From NCBI GenBank assembly GCA_000383735.1, contig KB912126.1, positions 19,042 to 28,294 on the forward strand: a DNA stretch of 9,253 nucleotides, read 5' to 3'. Source of the DNA: Verrucomicrobia bacterium SCGC AAA164-M04. Lineage in GTDB: Bacteria > Verrucomicrobiota > Verrucomicrobiae > Verrucomicrobiales > Akkermansiaceae. This document shows positions 1-6,724 of the stretch, in pieces (within the stretch, counting starts at the first letter, position 1; every line of letters begins with the position of its first letter). The position numbers and the translations under genes are program-made. The notes beneath the pieces are model-generated. The model saw only the letters and a list, made by a program, of their open reading frames with translations, was not told the origin of the DNA and ran no database searches.

Positions 1-1
1 G

Positions 2-1639
2 GACAACTTCGGTCGCCTTTTCCACAACTCAAATAGTACTCTTTTAATCGGAGATCGGGTTCTTCCCAACCTCCTTAACGGAAATAAATCGGCCAAGATG
101 AAGGCCAAAGCAACGGAGCGCATTGGCTCAAACGCTGTCTTTCCGGGCCGTGTCACTCCGGGTCTTAACCGTGCTTATATTTCCTCGCACAACGGTTACA
201 GCTCAAACACCATTGATCCCAAAACCTTCAAGCTCACCAACGCCACCGGAGCTTGCGGCCCTGTGATCTATCGTGGCAACAACCTCCCCGCCTCGGTCAA
301 CGGAAATGGCTTTGTCTGTGAATCGTCCGCCCAGCTCATCAAAATGATCAGCATTGAAGATGAGAACGGGACACTCAAAGGATCGCACCCACTTGAGAAG
401 CGCGACTTCCTTACCTCCACCGACGAGCGATTTCGCCCGGTCAATATGTATAATTCACCAGACGGTTCACTCTACATTTTGGATATGTATCACGGCATCA
501 TCCAGCACAAGACCTACATGACCACCTACCTTCGTGGGCAAACTCTCAGTCGTGGGCTAGAAGGCCCGGGCTATGGACACGGCCGTATCTACCGCATTCG
601 TTCGTCCAATAAGCCACTGGCAAAGGTCGAAGACCTCGCGAAAGTCTCCGATATCGAGCTTATCAAAAAACTAGACAGCCCCATCGGCGCGGTTCGCGAC
701 CTTGCACAGAAGGAACTGATCGACCGTAATGCTAACCCCAAACCTATTGTCGCGGCACTCGCAGCCGGTGCAGCTGCTGACCTAACCAACATCCACTTGC
801 TTTGGACTCTCGAAGGCCTAGGAGCACTGAGAGCGAAGCACCTCGTTGGCGCTCTCACTTCGAAAAACGAAGAGCTTATTTCAAGTGCACTTTACGCTGC
901 ACTCTCGCTGACTGACAGCGAACTAATAAAGCTCGAGTCATTGGTGGCAGCCGTGAGAGCCACCGCAATGACCGCTCCTTACATCGCTCGTATTCTTGCC
1001 GCGACCCCAAGTCCAGTTGCACAGGAAACGCTCGTCGCCCTCCTCAAAAAGCACCATGGAGTATCACTGGTGCGAGAAGCCGCAATCTCAGGATTAAGTG
1101 GGACCTCGATTCTTTTTGATAAAGTAAACAAGGGTCGCTTCAGTGAGAAAAGCTTCGACAAATGGCTCCTAGAATCCAAGCGCGGCCCGCAGAAGCAGAT
1201 CGATCCAAAAACTCTTCTCAAGGGAGAGCACCTCGCTTCATTTATCCGAGGCGAGAAGCTTTACAGCACTGCGGCAGCCTGTATCGGTTGCCATGGTCAG
1301 GACGGAGCAGGACTACCTAACCTAGGTCCCCAGCTTGACGGGTCCGATTGGGTCACCGGAAGCGAGGATCGTCTTGTAAAGATCCTCATCCACGGCTTGA
1401 CTGGCCCCATTATGATAAATCGCAAGAACTTCACTCCCCTCGCCTTCATGCCGGGTCTCGGAGTCAATCCAACGATCAAGAACAGAGACATTGCTGATAT
1501 TTCGACCTTTATCCGAGCAAACTGGACCAATCGCGCGGCGCAGGTCACAGAAGCAACCGTTACTAGAGTCCGTAAGGAAACCTCCAACCGTTCCGCAGGC
1601 CAGATGTATTCCCAAAAAGACTTCCCGGTCAAGAAGTAG
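2..1639 (+). CDS. PVC-type dehydrogenase-like protein with C-terminal cytochrome c (5' partial)
   Basis: The reading frame is open from base 2, so the gene starts outside the window; the first internal ATG (98) is not the real start. 545 residues are visible. The first ~165 residues resemble the end of the propeller-like membrane-bound dehydrogenase domain of Verrucomicrobia and Planctomycetes (motifs DNFGRLFHNSNS, ACGPVIYRGNNLP, SPDGSLYILDMYHG). Residues ~170-370 are helical and HEAT-like. A single c-type haem domain follows: CIGCH at residues 427-431 binds haem, and Met483 in AFMPGLG is the likely sixth iron ligand. By family knowledge such proteins are exported and oxidise a sugar or alcohol-like substrate, passing electrons to the attached cytochrome; the substrate cannot be told from the sequence. 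No catalytic residue can be assigned from the visible part. The gene stands alone on the plus strand and is followed by a terminator. The domain assignment is secure; the enzyme activity is inferred. Confidence 0.85.
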   Translation, partial: DNFGRLFHNSNSTLLIGDRVLPNLLNGNKSAKMKAKATERIGSNAVFPGRVTPGLNRAYISSHNGYSSNTIDPKTFKLTNATGACGPVIYRGNNLPASVNGNGFVCESSAQLIKMISIEDENGTLKGSHPLEKRDFLTSTDERFRPVNMYNSPDGSLYILDMYHGIIQHKTYMTTYLRGQTLSRGLEGPGYGHGRIYRIRSSNKPLAKVEDLAKVSDIELIKKLDSPIGAVRDLAQKELIDRNANPKPIVAALAAGAAADLTNIHLLWTLEGLGALRAKHLVGALTSKNEELISSALYAALSLTDSELIKLESLVAAVRATAMTAPYIARILAATPSPVAQETLVALLKKHHGVSLVREAAISGLSGTSILFDKVNKGRFSEKSFDKWLLESKRGPQKQIDPKTLLKGEHLASFIRGEKLYSTAAACIGCHGQDGAGLPNLGPQLDGSDWVTGSEDRLVKILIHGLTGPIMINRKNFTPLAFMPGLGVNPTIKNRDIADISTFIRANWTNRAAQVTEATVTRVRKETSNRSAGQMYSQKDFPVKK

Positions 1640-1920
1640 AGCGAGCTTCCAGCTTTCTCCCAAATCTCTTCAGCAACCTCGCCTCACCGCGGGGTTGCTT
1701 TTTTTGTGATTCCATCAGGAAGATCTCTTCTACCGTCTCGTTGATAGCTTCCCCTTTAAGCCTCTTCACGAACGAGATTCGCAATCTTCCTAGCCCTTGC
1801 TCCACCTTTGGAAACTTTGGGGCGTCCAGATCGATCAAACTCGGCGCCAGATCAGAAAAGCTCACCCCAAATAACTCCGTTTTCAAAAACACCAAAGCGG
1901 AAACCTTCGAATAGCGTCAC
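1640..1920. other. Convergent intergenic region
   Basis: This 281-bp gap lies between two genes that point at each other. Apart from the plus-strand terminator at 1672-1705 I find no gene, repeat or clear regulatory element. No hairpin with a T run is visible for the minus-strand amidohydrolase, so its transcript may end in a Rho-dependent way or run into the opposite gene. Short minus-strand reading frames here lack a ribosome binding site and begin only at TTG or GTG. Confidence 0.6.
1672..1705 (+). terminator. Intrinsic terminator of the cytochrome-fusion gene
   Basis: An 11-bp stem with one G-U pair (left arm 1672-1682 starting AGCAACC, right arm 1689-1699 ending GGTTGCT) encloses a 6-base loop. 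It runs directly into seven T residues (1699-1705). It lies 32 bases after the stop codon of the plus-strand gene. Read on the minus strand there is no T run after the stem, so it should work in one direction only. Confidence 0.88.
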
Positions 1921-3000
1921 TCACGAGCCAAGCTTCAAAAAACTCCGGCTCAATTCAAACACCTCCTTGGGACAACCGAGCGCCGCCTTGAGTTTCACAT
2001 CACGATCCCAAGAGTTCTTCGTCAGCATAACATCAACTATCTCCCTGATTGTAAGCCTTAGCGGAAACTGTAGAGCCGTCACAAGGGGAGTATTTGTAAG
2101 CGGGTAGTCAGTTCCGTACATGAGCCGGCCTTTCAGCCTTTCATCATTGAGGACCTGCTGCAAATACTTACTCCGATTGATCTGTGTCAGAGTGGAAATA
2201 TCAGCATAAAGGTTTGAGAAGTTGGGCATCATTTCAAGCAGACGCTCGATATTTTCTACTCCTTCTCGCTCACCCGAGCTCGCAACGTGAGCCGCAATAA
2301 TCCGCACCCCACATTCCAAGGGTAGTTTGAGTAGCTTGGGATCACCAAGAGCATTATCGGTTCGCGAAAACGAATCTTCATCACCGACATGAGTCAAAAG
2401 CGGTAAATCTAATTCCACCATTTTAAGATAGTAATCCCGATACTTCTCATCCGACGGATCTATGCTCTGAATATTCGGCAACCACTTTACAAAGATTGCA
2501 TCATTTTCTTTCGACCACTCCAATTCCTCCAGTGCATCCTTCCGGTTGGGATGAACGCTTGCCCCAAAGTGAAGTCCCTTCTTCGTCTTTACAGCCTCAC
2601 CAACGAATCTATTCGGCACATAAACCTCAATTTGATCTTCGACAAGATTCCCCTCGCAATCATAAGGCGCATCCATCGCAAGAATGACCACATCGTCGAT
2701 AAATTGAGATTTTGAAATCTGACGAACGATGACATCCATGACAATTTCATCTCCCTTCTCATTCACCTCCTCTTCACTTGTCCCAAAGATCTTGAGATAC
2801 AGCTTGAATTTCCAACTTTCACGCAAGGCCTTTGAAACCCTTGCTCCACTCCCTTCCGCACCAAACCCCGCAGTGTGACAGTGCATGTCGAGAATCCCTT
2901 CAGGTGGCGGAGAAGCTTGAGAGTAGGCCCCCTTGAAAAAGACACCGCGTAAGACAAGCAGAACAATAAAAGAGAATAGGAAAACCCACGCGAGAGTCAT
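1921..3000 (-). CDS. Membrane-anchored amidohydrolase (Amidohydro_2-like)
   Basis: A 359-residue metal-dependent hydrolase of the amidohydrolase superfamily (TIM-barrel type, Amidohydro_2-like). Metal-site motifs are all present: HxH at His40/His42 (DMHCH), His204 (LLTHVGDE), His238 (AAHVA) and Asp298 (YGTDYP). Lys172 in VKWLP is a candidate bridging or structural residue. Residues 4-17 form one hydrophobic segment without a clear cleavage site, so the protein is probably anchored in the inner membrane with the enzyme outside the cytoplasm; a cleaved signal peptide is the alternative. The length is typical. The ATG is supported by an AAAGGA ribosome binding site 7 bases upstream. The gene lies after the frr terminator, so it is probably its own transcription unit. 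The reaction (hydrolysis or decarboxylation) and substrate cannot be predicted from the motifs. Confidence 0.85.
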   Translation of the reverse strand: MTLAWVFLFSFIVLLVLRGVFFKGAYSQASPPPEGILDMHCHTAGFGAEGSGARVSKALRESWKFKLYLKIFGTSEEEVNEKGDEIVMDVIVRQISKSQFIDDVVILAMDAPYDCEGNLVEDQIEVYVPNRFVGEAVKTKKGLHFGASVHPNRKDALEELEWSKENDAIFVKWLPNIQSIDPSDEKYRDYYLKMVELDLPLLTHVGDEDSFSRTDNALGDPKLLKLPLECGVRIIAAHVASSGEREGVENIERLLEMMPNFSNLYADISTLTQINRSKYLQQVLNDERLKGRLMYGTDYPLTNTPLVTALQFPLRLTIREIVDVMLTKNSWDRDVKLKAALGCPKEVFELSRSFLKLGS

Positions 3001-3007
3001 TCCCCTA

Positions 3008-3013
3008 TCCTTT
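3008..3013 (-). promoter_or_regulatory. Ribosome binding site of the amidohydrolase
   Basis: AAAGGA on the minus strand, 7 bases before the ATG at 3000. It is one of only two convincing Shine-Dalgarno sequences in the window and supports the chosen start. Confidence 0.7.
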
Positions 3014-3074
3014 ACGAAATTGATCTCCAGTCAACATCCGTAGTTCGATCGTCTCGGCTCTATCGAGATCCCAC

Positions 3075-3108
3075 AAAAAAACTGCAGAAGGACGCACCAT
3101 CTACAGTT
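3075..3108 (-). terminator. Intrinsic terminator after frr
   Basis: On the minus strand AACTGTAGA (3108-3100) pairs with TCTGCAGTT (3088-3080), a 9-bp stem with one G-U pair and an 11-base loop. It is followed by a run of seven T (3081-3075), of which the first two lie in the stem. It lies 22 bases after the frr stop codon and should end the pyrH-frr transcript, separating it from the amidohydrolase gene. Confidence 0.83.
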
Positions 3109-3130
3109 GTAAAAATAGGCCCAATCGACC

Positions 3131-3697
3131 CTAAACAGTCATCACCTCTTTCTCTTTCGCATCAGTTAGAGAATCGATTTCGCCAACATACTTATTAGTT
3201 AAATCCTGAATGTTCGCCTCATAGTCCCGCTGACCATCTTCCGTGAGCTCATTGCCAGACTTCATCTTCTTACCAAGATCCATACCATCCTTGCGGGCTC
3301 CTCGAATTCGAACACGACCTTCCTCAGACATCGACTTTACAGACTTCACAAGCTCGACACGGCGTTCTTCAGAAAGCTCGGGAATTGGAAGACGAATCCG
3401 CTGACCTTCATTTACAGGATTTAAACCGAGCTTACTTTCACGAATCGCCTTGTCGATATCACCCGAGGTGGAAGGATCAAAGGGCTGAACAACAAGCATC
3501 CGGGGTTCTGGTGCAGTGATGACCGCAAGACCGTTTAACTTCATTACGCTACCATAAGCGGCAACCGAAACGTCAAGATTTTCGACCAAGGCCGGCGAGG
3601 CCTTACCTGTCCGGATTGAAGTGAACTCCGAGCTTGTGTGCTCGACTGCTTTTTTCATGGCCTCTTCGACCTGTTTGATTGCTTCCGCTGCTTCCAT
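3131..3697 (-). CDS. frr: Ribosome recycling factor
   Basis: 188 residues, close to the usual ~185. With EF-G, this protein splits the ribosome after termination so that it can start again. Family landmarks are clear: the IRTGKASPALVENL segment at 28-41, QPFDPSTSGDIDKAI (71-85), SKLGLNPVNEGQRIRLPIP (89-107) and the LSEERR(V)ELVK helix. The ATG start places IRTGKAS one residue from its position in E. coli RRF, so this start is preferred over the internal Met14, although Met14 has the better upstream purine stretch. The gene follows pyrH after 20 bases, the order seen in most bacteria. The spacer (TCATTAAAAACACCACTAAC) contains no Shine-Dalgarno match, so initiation probably depends on coupling to pyrH or on the A-rich leader. 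Confidence 0.97.
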   Translation of the reverse strand: MEAAEAIKQVEEAMKKAVEHTSSEFTSIRTGKASPALVENLDVSVAAYGSVMKLNGLAVITAPEPRMLVVQPFDPSTSGDIDKAIRESKLGLNPVNEGQRIRLPIPELSEERRVELVKSVKSMSEEGRVRIRGARKDGMDLGKKMKSGNELTEDGQRDYEANIQDLTNKYVGEIDSLTDAKEKEVMTV

Positions 3698-3717
3698 GTT
3701 AGTGGTGTTTTTAATGA

Positions 3718-4449
3718 TTAATGAACGATGGTGCCAATGTTCTGGCGATTGAGAGCGAGCTCGATATTCCCTTCCTTCTCGAGATCAAAAACGATGATTG
3801 GAATGTCATTATCCATACAGAGACTAAACGCAGTGGAATCCATGACACCGAGTTCGCTACTGATACACTCGCGAAACGAAACAGTGTCGTAACGGACGGC
3901 ATCTGGATTTTTCTTGGGGTCCGAATCGTAAACACCGTCCACCATGGTTGCTTTAAAGATAACGTCTGCATTCATCTCATTAGCTCGTAGCGCGGCGGTG
4001 GTGTCTGTCGAAAAGAAGGGGCTCCCCGTGCCAGCAGCAAAAATAACGACCGCACCCCGAGACATTTGTCGAGAGGCTTTGCGCCGAATAAACGGTTCGG
4101 CTACATTTTGCATGTGTATTGCGGAATGAACGATGCACTCTTCCCCCTCCTGCTCGAGCGCCGCCTGCAGGGCCAAAGCATTCATAACCGTTGCTAGCAT
4201 TCCCACATAGTCGGCGGTTGCCCGATCCATTCCTCGCGCACTCGCCGAAGCCCCTCTCCAGAAATTTCCGCCGCCAACTACGATGGCGAGTTCCACGTCT
4301 GCTACCTTCCTAGCTCCATGAATTTCTCGCGCAATTCGCTCAACGATTTCGGGGGAAATATTGTCGTGACTCCCGGAAGCCCGCAGAGCTTCACCGCTAA
4401 GTTTCAAGACCACTCTTTTAAAGTTTCGGATCGCTGCAAAGTCACTCAT
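3718..4449 (-). CDS. pyrH: UMP kinase
   Basis: 243 residues, typical of bacterial UMP kinase of the amino-acid kinase family (hexameric, cytoplasmic), which converts UMP to UDP with ATP. Visible landmarks are the phosphate-binding RVVLKLSGE (12-20), GGGNFWRG (59-66), [11 protein letters not shown] (74-84) for UMP and subunit contacts, [11 protein letters not shown] (140-150), and the nucleotide-binding [13 protein letters not shown] (170-182). The N terminus has about eight residues more before the first strand than many homologues. An in-frame TAA sits directly before the ATG, so the start cannot lie further upstream. No Shine-Dalgarno sequence precedes it; instead the ATG overlaps the TGA of a short upstream ORF (ATGA, 4446-4449). 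frr follows after 20 bases. Activity in the family is controlled by GTP (activation) and UTP (inhibition); nothing in the sequence shows a pyrimidine attenuator. Confidence 0.97.
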   Translation of the reverse strand: MSDFAAIRNFKRVVLKLSGEALRASGSHDNISPEIVERIAREIHGARKVADVELAIVVGGGNFWRGASASARGMDRATADYVGMLATVMNALALQAALEQEGEECIVHSAIHMQNVAEPFIRRKASRQMSRGAVVIFAAGTGSPFFSTDTTAALRANEMNADVIFKATMVDGVYDSDPKKNPDAVRYDTVSFRECISSELGVMDSTAFSLCMDNDIPIIVFDLEKEGNIELALNRQNIGTIVH

Positions 4450-4505
4450 TTATTACGGGTGATACTGGCAGGACAAGAACTGGCCGAAAAGCGGAAAAGG
4501 CTCAT
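4446..4505 (-). CDS. Short upstream ORF overlapping pyrH (possible coupling leader)
   Basis: A 19-codon ORF ([19 protein letters not shown]) begins at ATG 4505-4503 and ends at TGA 4448-4446, overlapping the pyrH ATG as ATGA. Upstream lies AGGAGA (4521-4516), 10 bases before the ATG and 7 before an adjacent in-frame TTG. This is the best Shine-Dalgarno match in the gene cluster, whereas pyrH itself has none. I infer that ribosomes load here and restart at pyrH. The peptide has no recognisable domain and no run of regulatory codons, so its role, if any, would be translational coupling. It could also be an accident of sequence; comparison with relatives would settle this. Confidence 0.45.
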   Translation of the reverse strand: MSLFRFSASSCPASITRNK

Positions 4506-4515
4506 CAAACTAATT

Positions 4516-4521
4516 TCTCCT
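4516..4521 (-). promoter_or_regulatory. Shine-Dalgarno sequence of the pyrH upstream ORF
   Basis: AGGAGA on the minus strand, 19 bases after the stop codon of the exported-protein gene. It is 66 bases from the pyrH start, too far to serve pyrH directly, but correctly placed for the 19-codon ORF that overlaps it. Confidence 0.5.
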
Positions 4522-4539
4522 AATTCTGAAGATCCAACC

Positions 4540-5073
4540 TTATCCCGTGACCACAAATACTCCGCTTAAATCGCGGAGTGATCGATTTTTTTTGGTAGTG
4601 CCCTCGATGGTGATTTTCACCTTCAAAGGCTTATTTTCAGGATGATGGTAGTCCTCGAGAGTTTTTTTAAGAGCTTGAATCGAAAGACTCAAAACCGTCC
4701 GGATTGATAAATCAACACCCTCGGGGGCCTGCATCTTGGTAAGGTCAAAGGCTACTTCAAGCTCACCTGAATTGCCCATTATCCCGGAAATTTCGACTTG
4801 AAACAAAGTCAACAAATTGCATTCGTTCACATCATAATTAAAAGTGGCAGGCATCCGGTGAGGAGTCGCAACAGCCAACACCAGATTCTCTGGCATCGCT
4901 CCACTCAGAACCATTGGACGAGCAAAGATATGAGCCTGCACCGATTCACCTTTGAATTCGTGATCAATATCCGTTCCATGAAGAGAGAGAGGCTGAAAAA
5001 CCCTTAAAACCTCAAGAGTTGTCGCGGACGCAAAACACGCGGACACCGCCAAAAAGGTCAAAATTATTCGCAT
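4540..5073 (-). CDS. Exported protein of unknown function
   Basis: 177 residues, not recognised. Residues 1-17 form a short signal peptide (MRIILTFLAV core) with a likely signal peptidase I site after ASA17. VSAC13 also fits a lipobox but is unusually near the start, so a lipoprotein is a weaker alternative. The mature part (~160 residues) has alternating hydrophobic patterns suggesting mostly beta structure, one cysteine (Cys85), and no internal membrane segment or catalytic motif I can name. The gene starts 37 bases after the fmt stop; no Shine-Dalgarno sequence is evident in the AT-rich leader. Its stop lies 90 bases before the pyrH start. Being between fmt and pyrH suggests co-transcription, not shared function. 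An intact frame with a signal peptide and sensible spacing supports a real gene. Confidence 0.75.
   Translation of the reverse strand: MRIILTFLAVSACFASATTLEVLRVFQPLSLHGTDIDHEFKGESVQAHIFARPMVLSGAMPENLVLAVATPHRMPATFNYDVNECNLLTLFQVEISGIMGNSGELEVAFDLTKMQAPEGVDLSIRTVLSLSIQALKKTLEDYHHPENKPLKVKITIEGTTKKNRSLRDLSGVFVVTG
4558..4580. other. Hairpin inside the 3' end of the exported-protein gene
   Basis: ACTCCGC (4559-4565) and GCGGAGT (4573-4579) form a perfect 7-bp inverted repeat with a 7-base loop, extended by a possible T-G pair at 4558/4580. It lies within the last codons of the minus-strand gene, shortly before the pyrH leader. On the plus strand a run of eight T follows after a 5-base gap (4586-4593), so it looks like a weak plus-strand terminator, but no plus-strand gene precedes it. 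On the minus strand there is no T run, so it should not end transcription towards pyrH. It may shape or protect the mRNA between the two genes; this is speculative. Confidence 0.35.
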
Positions 5074-5110
5074 GGATAAAATACTAATATTACCTGACTA
5101 AAAAGGCGAA

Positions 5111-6040
5111 CTATTTTAACCCTGCTCTCAAAACCTCCAGATGCCCCCGCGCGAGCTCGCCACCATTCATTCGCCGGCTCCCCTCCGGCTGAACCTCCCC
5201 AAGAATAAGACTTCCAGATCCACACGCTATTTCAATGGTCTCTTCACCAACCTCTAGCAATTCTCCAGGCTGACCCTGGCCTTCGCCAATTGCAGCCGGG
5301 GGGAAAATCTTCATTTTCTTCAGCCCCAATCCAGCCGAAGTCCCCGGCCAAGGATGAAAGGCCCGTATAAGACACTCCAGTTCTCTGGCAGGCCTAGACC
5401 AGTTTAAGCAACCATCTTTCCGGCCCAATTTAGGAACATAAGTTTGCAAAGCTTCATCCTGAGCATGACCCTCAACCGTCCCACTCTCAAGCATCTGCAA
5501 GGCAGCCTGACATACAGCCGGCCCAGCCTGCGCAAGACGATCGTGAAGCTCCCCGCCAGTTTCACCCTTTAAGATCGAAACCACCTTTTGTAAGATGAGA
5601 TTCCCAGCATCGAGTCGCTTCACCACGTGAATAACACTCCAGCCAGTCTCAGCATCACCATTTTTTAAAGCAGCCTGAATGCATGAAGCACCCCTATATT
5701 TTGGAAGTAATGATGCATGCAGGTTGATGATAGCTCTCGATGGAAGATCAAGCAGAGCTTGCGGCAAAATCTGCCCATACGCCATCACCACAATGACCTC
5801 TGGGTTCCATTGCCGAATCTGGTCAAGAGCCTCTGCCTCGCGAACCGATTCGGGCTGGATCAAGGGAATTCCCGACTCAAGAGCTATCTCTTTCACCCGG
5901 GGCGCAGTCATGACCTGCTTGCGTCCGACCGGTCGGTCAGGTTGCGTGACTAGCCCCACCACCTCGTGCTTTTTGGTGAGCGCGTCAGCAAAAGTAGCTT
6001 CGGAAATTTCCCCTGTAACCATAAAAACCAGACGCATCAC
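5111..6040 (-). CDS. fmt: Methionyl-tRNA formyltransferase
   Basis: 309 residues from the GTG, or 308 from the next codon, ATG at 6037; typical family length. It formylates Met-tRNA(fMet) with 10-formyltetrahydrofolate in the cytoplasm for translation initiation. Catalytic residues are in place: Asn106 and His108 in INLHASLLPKYRGAS, and Asp144 in RLDAGNLI. The C-terminal tRNA-binding domain (about 205-309) includes YVPKLGRKDGCLNW and RAFHPWPGTSA. I favour the ATG because MRLVFM matches the usual start of the family (MRIVFMGTPEFA); the GTG overlaps the adk stop by one base (TAGTG). Either way the gene is coupled to adk, and no strong Shine-Dalgarno sequence is seen. Odd points are VTGEISEA in place of the usual GTPEFA after the first strand, and Cys120 where the loop RGAxP normally has proline. 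Confidence 0.95.
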   Translation of the reverse strand: MMRLVFMVTGEISEATFADALTKKHEVVGLVTQPDRPVGRKQVMTAPRVKEIALESGIPLIQPESVREAEALDQIRQWNPEVIVVMAYGQILPQALLDLPSRAIINLHASLLPKYRGASCIQAALKNGDAETGWSVIHVVKRLDAGNLILQKVVSILKGETGGELHDRLAQAGPAVCQAALQMLESGTVEGHAQDEALQTYVPKLGRKDGCLNWSRPARELECLIRAFHPWPGTSAGLGLKKMKIFPPAAIGEGQGQPGELLEVGEETIEIACGSGSLILGEVQPEGSRRMNGGELARGHLEVLRAGLK

Positions 6041-6678
6041 TAGATCGTTTGGTTCTCAATCCGCTGGTAAGCATCCAGCGTTTGAAGCTTGGCAAGAATA
6101 TCGTAAACCACCTTCGCTGGAGACTGCGTAGCGTCAATATCACATTGCAAATTCTCGCCATAGTAATCAAGAATCGGCTTGGTTTCATCTTCGTACGTTT
6201 TGATCCGATGTTGAATCACGACCTCGGAGGCATCGTCAAGCCGCTGTTCCTTAAGCGCACGCTTGCGGAGTCGCCTTGCAAGCTCATCACGGTTCGGGCA
6301 ACTTAGGTGGAAGACCGCATGAATCTCAACATGATCTTCCAGCATTTTCGCCTGATCCTGATTCCTTGGAATTCCATCAAGCAAAAGAATATCGATATCC
6401 GGTTTGTATCGATGGCTCGTTACCAGATCGTCCATATGACTTGCCCAAAGCTGAACCGTCAGTTCATCCGGAACTAATTCACCACGCTTCGAATACTCGA
6501 CAAATTTACGGCCAAGGTCAGTCCGAGTGTCTAGTTGACGAAAAACATCCCCACTGGAATAGTGATAAAAACGTGGGATTTGAGCAAGAATTGCACCCTG
6601 AGTCCCCTTTCCAGCTCCTGGTGCACCAAGGATTAGAATTGCAGGTTTTTTAGGTAAGTTGGGGGTCTCGCTCATCAC
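6040..6678 (-). CDS. adk: Adenylate kinase, short-LID type
   Basis: 212 residues from GTG 6678, or 211 from the adjacent ATG 6675. It interconverts AMP and ATP with two ADP in the cytoplasm. The P-loop is GAPGAGKGT (18-26); the nucleoside monophosphate site shows SSGDVFR (41-47) and DGIPRNQDQA (101-110), with Gln109 in the position that reads adenine in adenylate kinases. The LID is short (about residues 136-147, RLRKRALKEQRLDD), without the four-cysteine or long LID of most bacterial enzymes. It resembles eukaryotic AK1 and UMP/CMP kinases, so another nucleoside monophosphate specificity is possible. DGIPR replaces the usual DGFPR. The gene starts 46 bases after the UbiA-like gene and overlaps fmt's GTG by one base. 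No clear Shine-Dalgarno sequence is present. Confidence 0.9.
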   Translation of the reverse strand: MMSETPNLPKKPAILILGAPGAGKGTQGAILAQIPRFYHYSSGDVFRQLDTRTDLGRKFVEYSKRGELVPDELTVQLWASHMDDLVTSHRYKPDIDILLLDGIPRNQDQAKMLEDHVEIHAVFHLSCPNRDELARRLRKRALKEQRLDDASEVVIQHRIKTYEDETKPILDYYGENLQCDIDATQSPAKVVYDILAKLQTLDAYQRIENQTI

Positions 6679-6724
6679 TTCGAATGTGAGTGTGCGTCAG
6701 GTTTCCAAATCGCTCAACCCCAAA

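Noticed and set aside
1629..1895. 88-codon minus-strand ORF downstream of the amidohydrolase
   Set aside because: It begins with TTG without a ribosome binding site, runs antisense through the plus-strand terminator and into the end of the opposite gene, and shows no recognisable domain.
1752..1920. The amidohydrolase frame continues after its TGA through a second TGA to a TAA, giving protein-like stretches of 22 and 31 codons
   Set aside because: The enzyme already ends at a natural family length with all motifs. Two in-frame stops with short open stretches are expected by chance, and no SECIS-like structure or selenocysteine context was evident.
3008..3034. TTGACT on the minus strand (3034-3029) as a -35 box for the amidohydrolase
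   Set aside because: No acceptable -10 hexamer lies 16-18 bases downstream; the only candidate would overlap the ribosome binding site.
3052..3068. TCTCG...CGAGA inverted repeat between frr and the amidohydrolase
   Set aside because: A 5-bp stem without T run or conserved context is not distinguishable from chance.
5074..5110. AT-rich stretch with TAATAT before the exported-protein gene as a promoter
   Set aside because: There is no matching -35 at suitable spacing, and the region is simply AT-rich.
5679..6131. 150-codon plus-strand ORF opposite fmt and adk
   Set aside because: It is antisense to two well-identified genes with intact catalytic motifs, and shows no domain.
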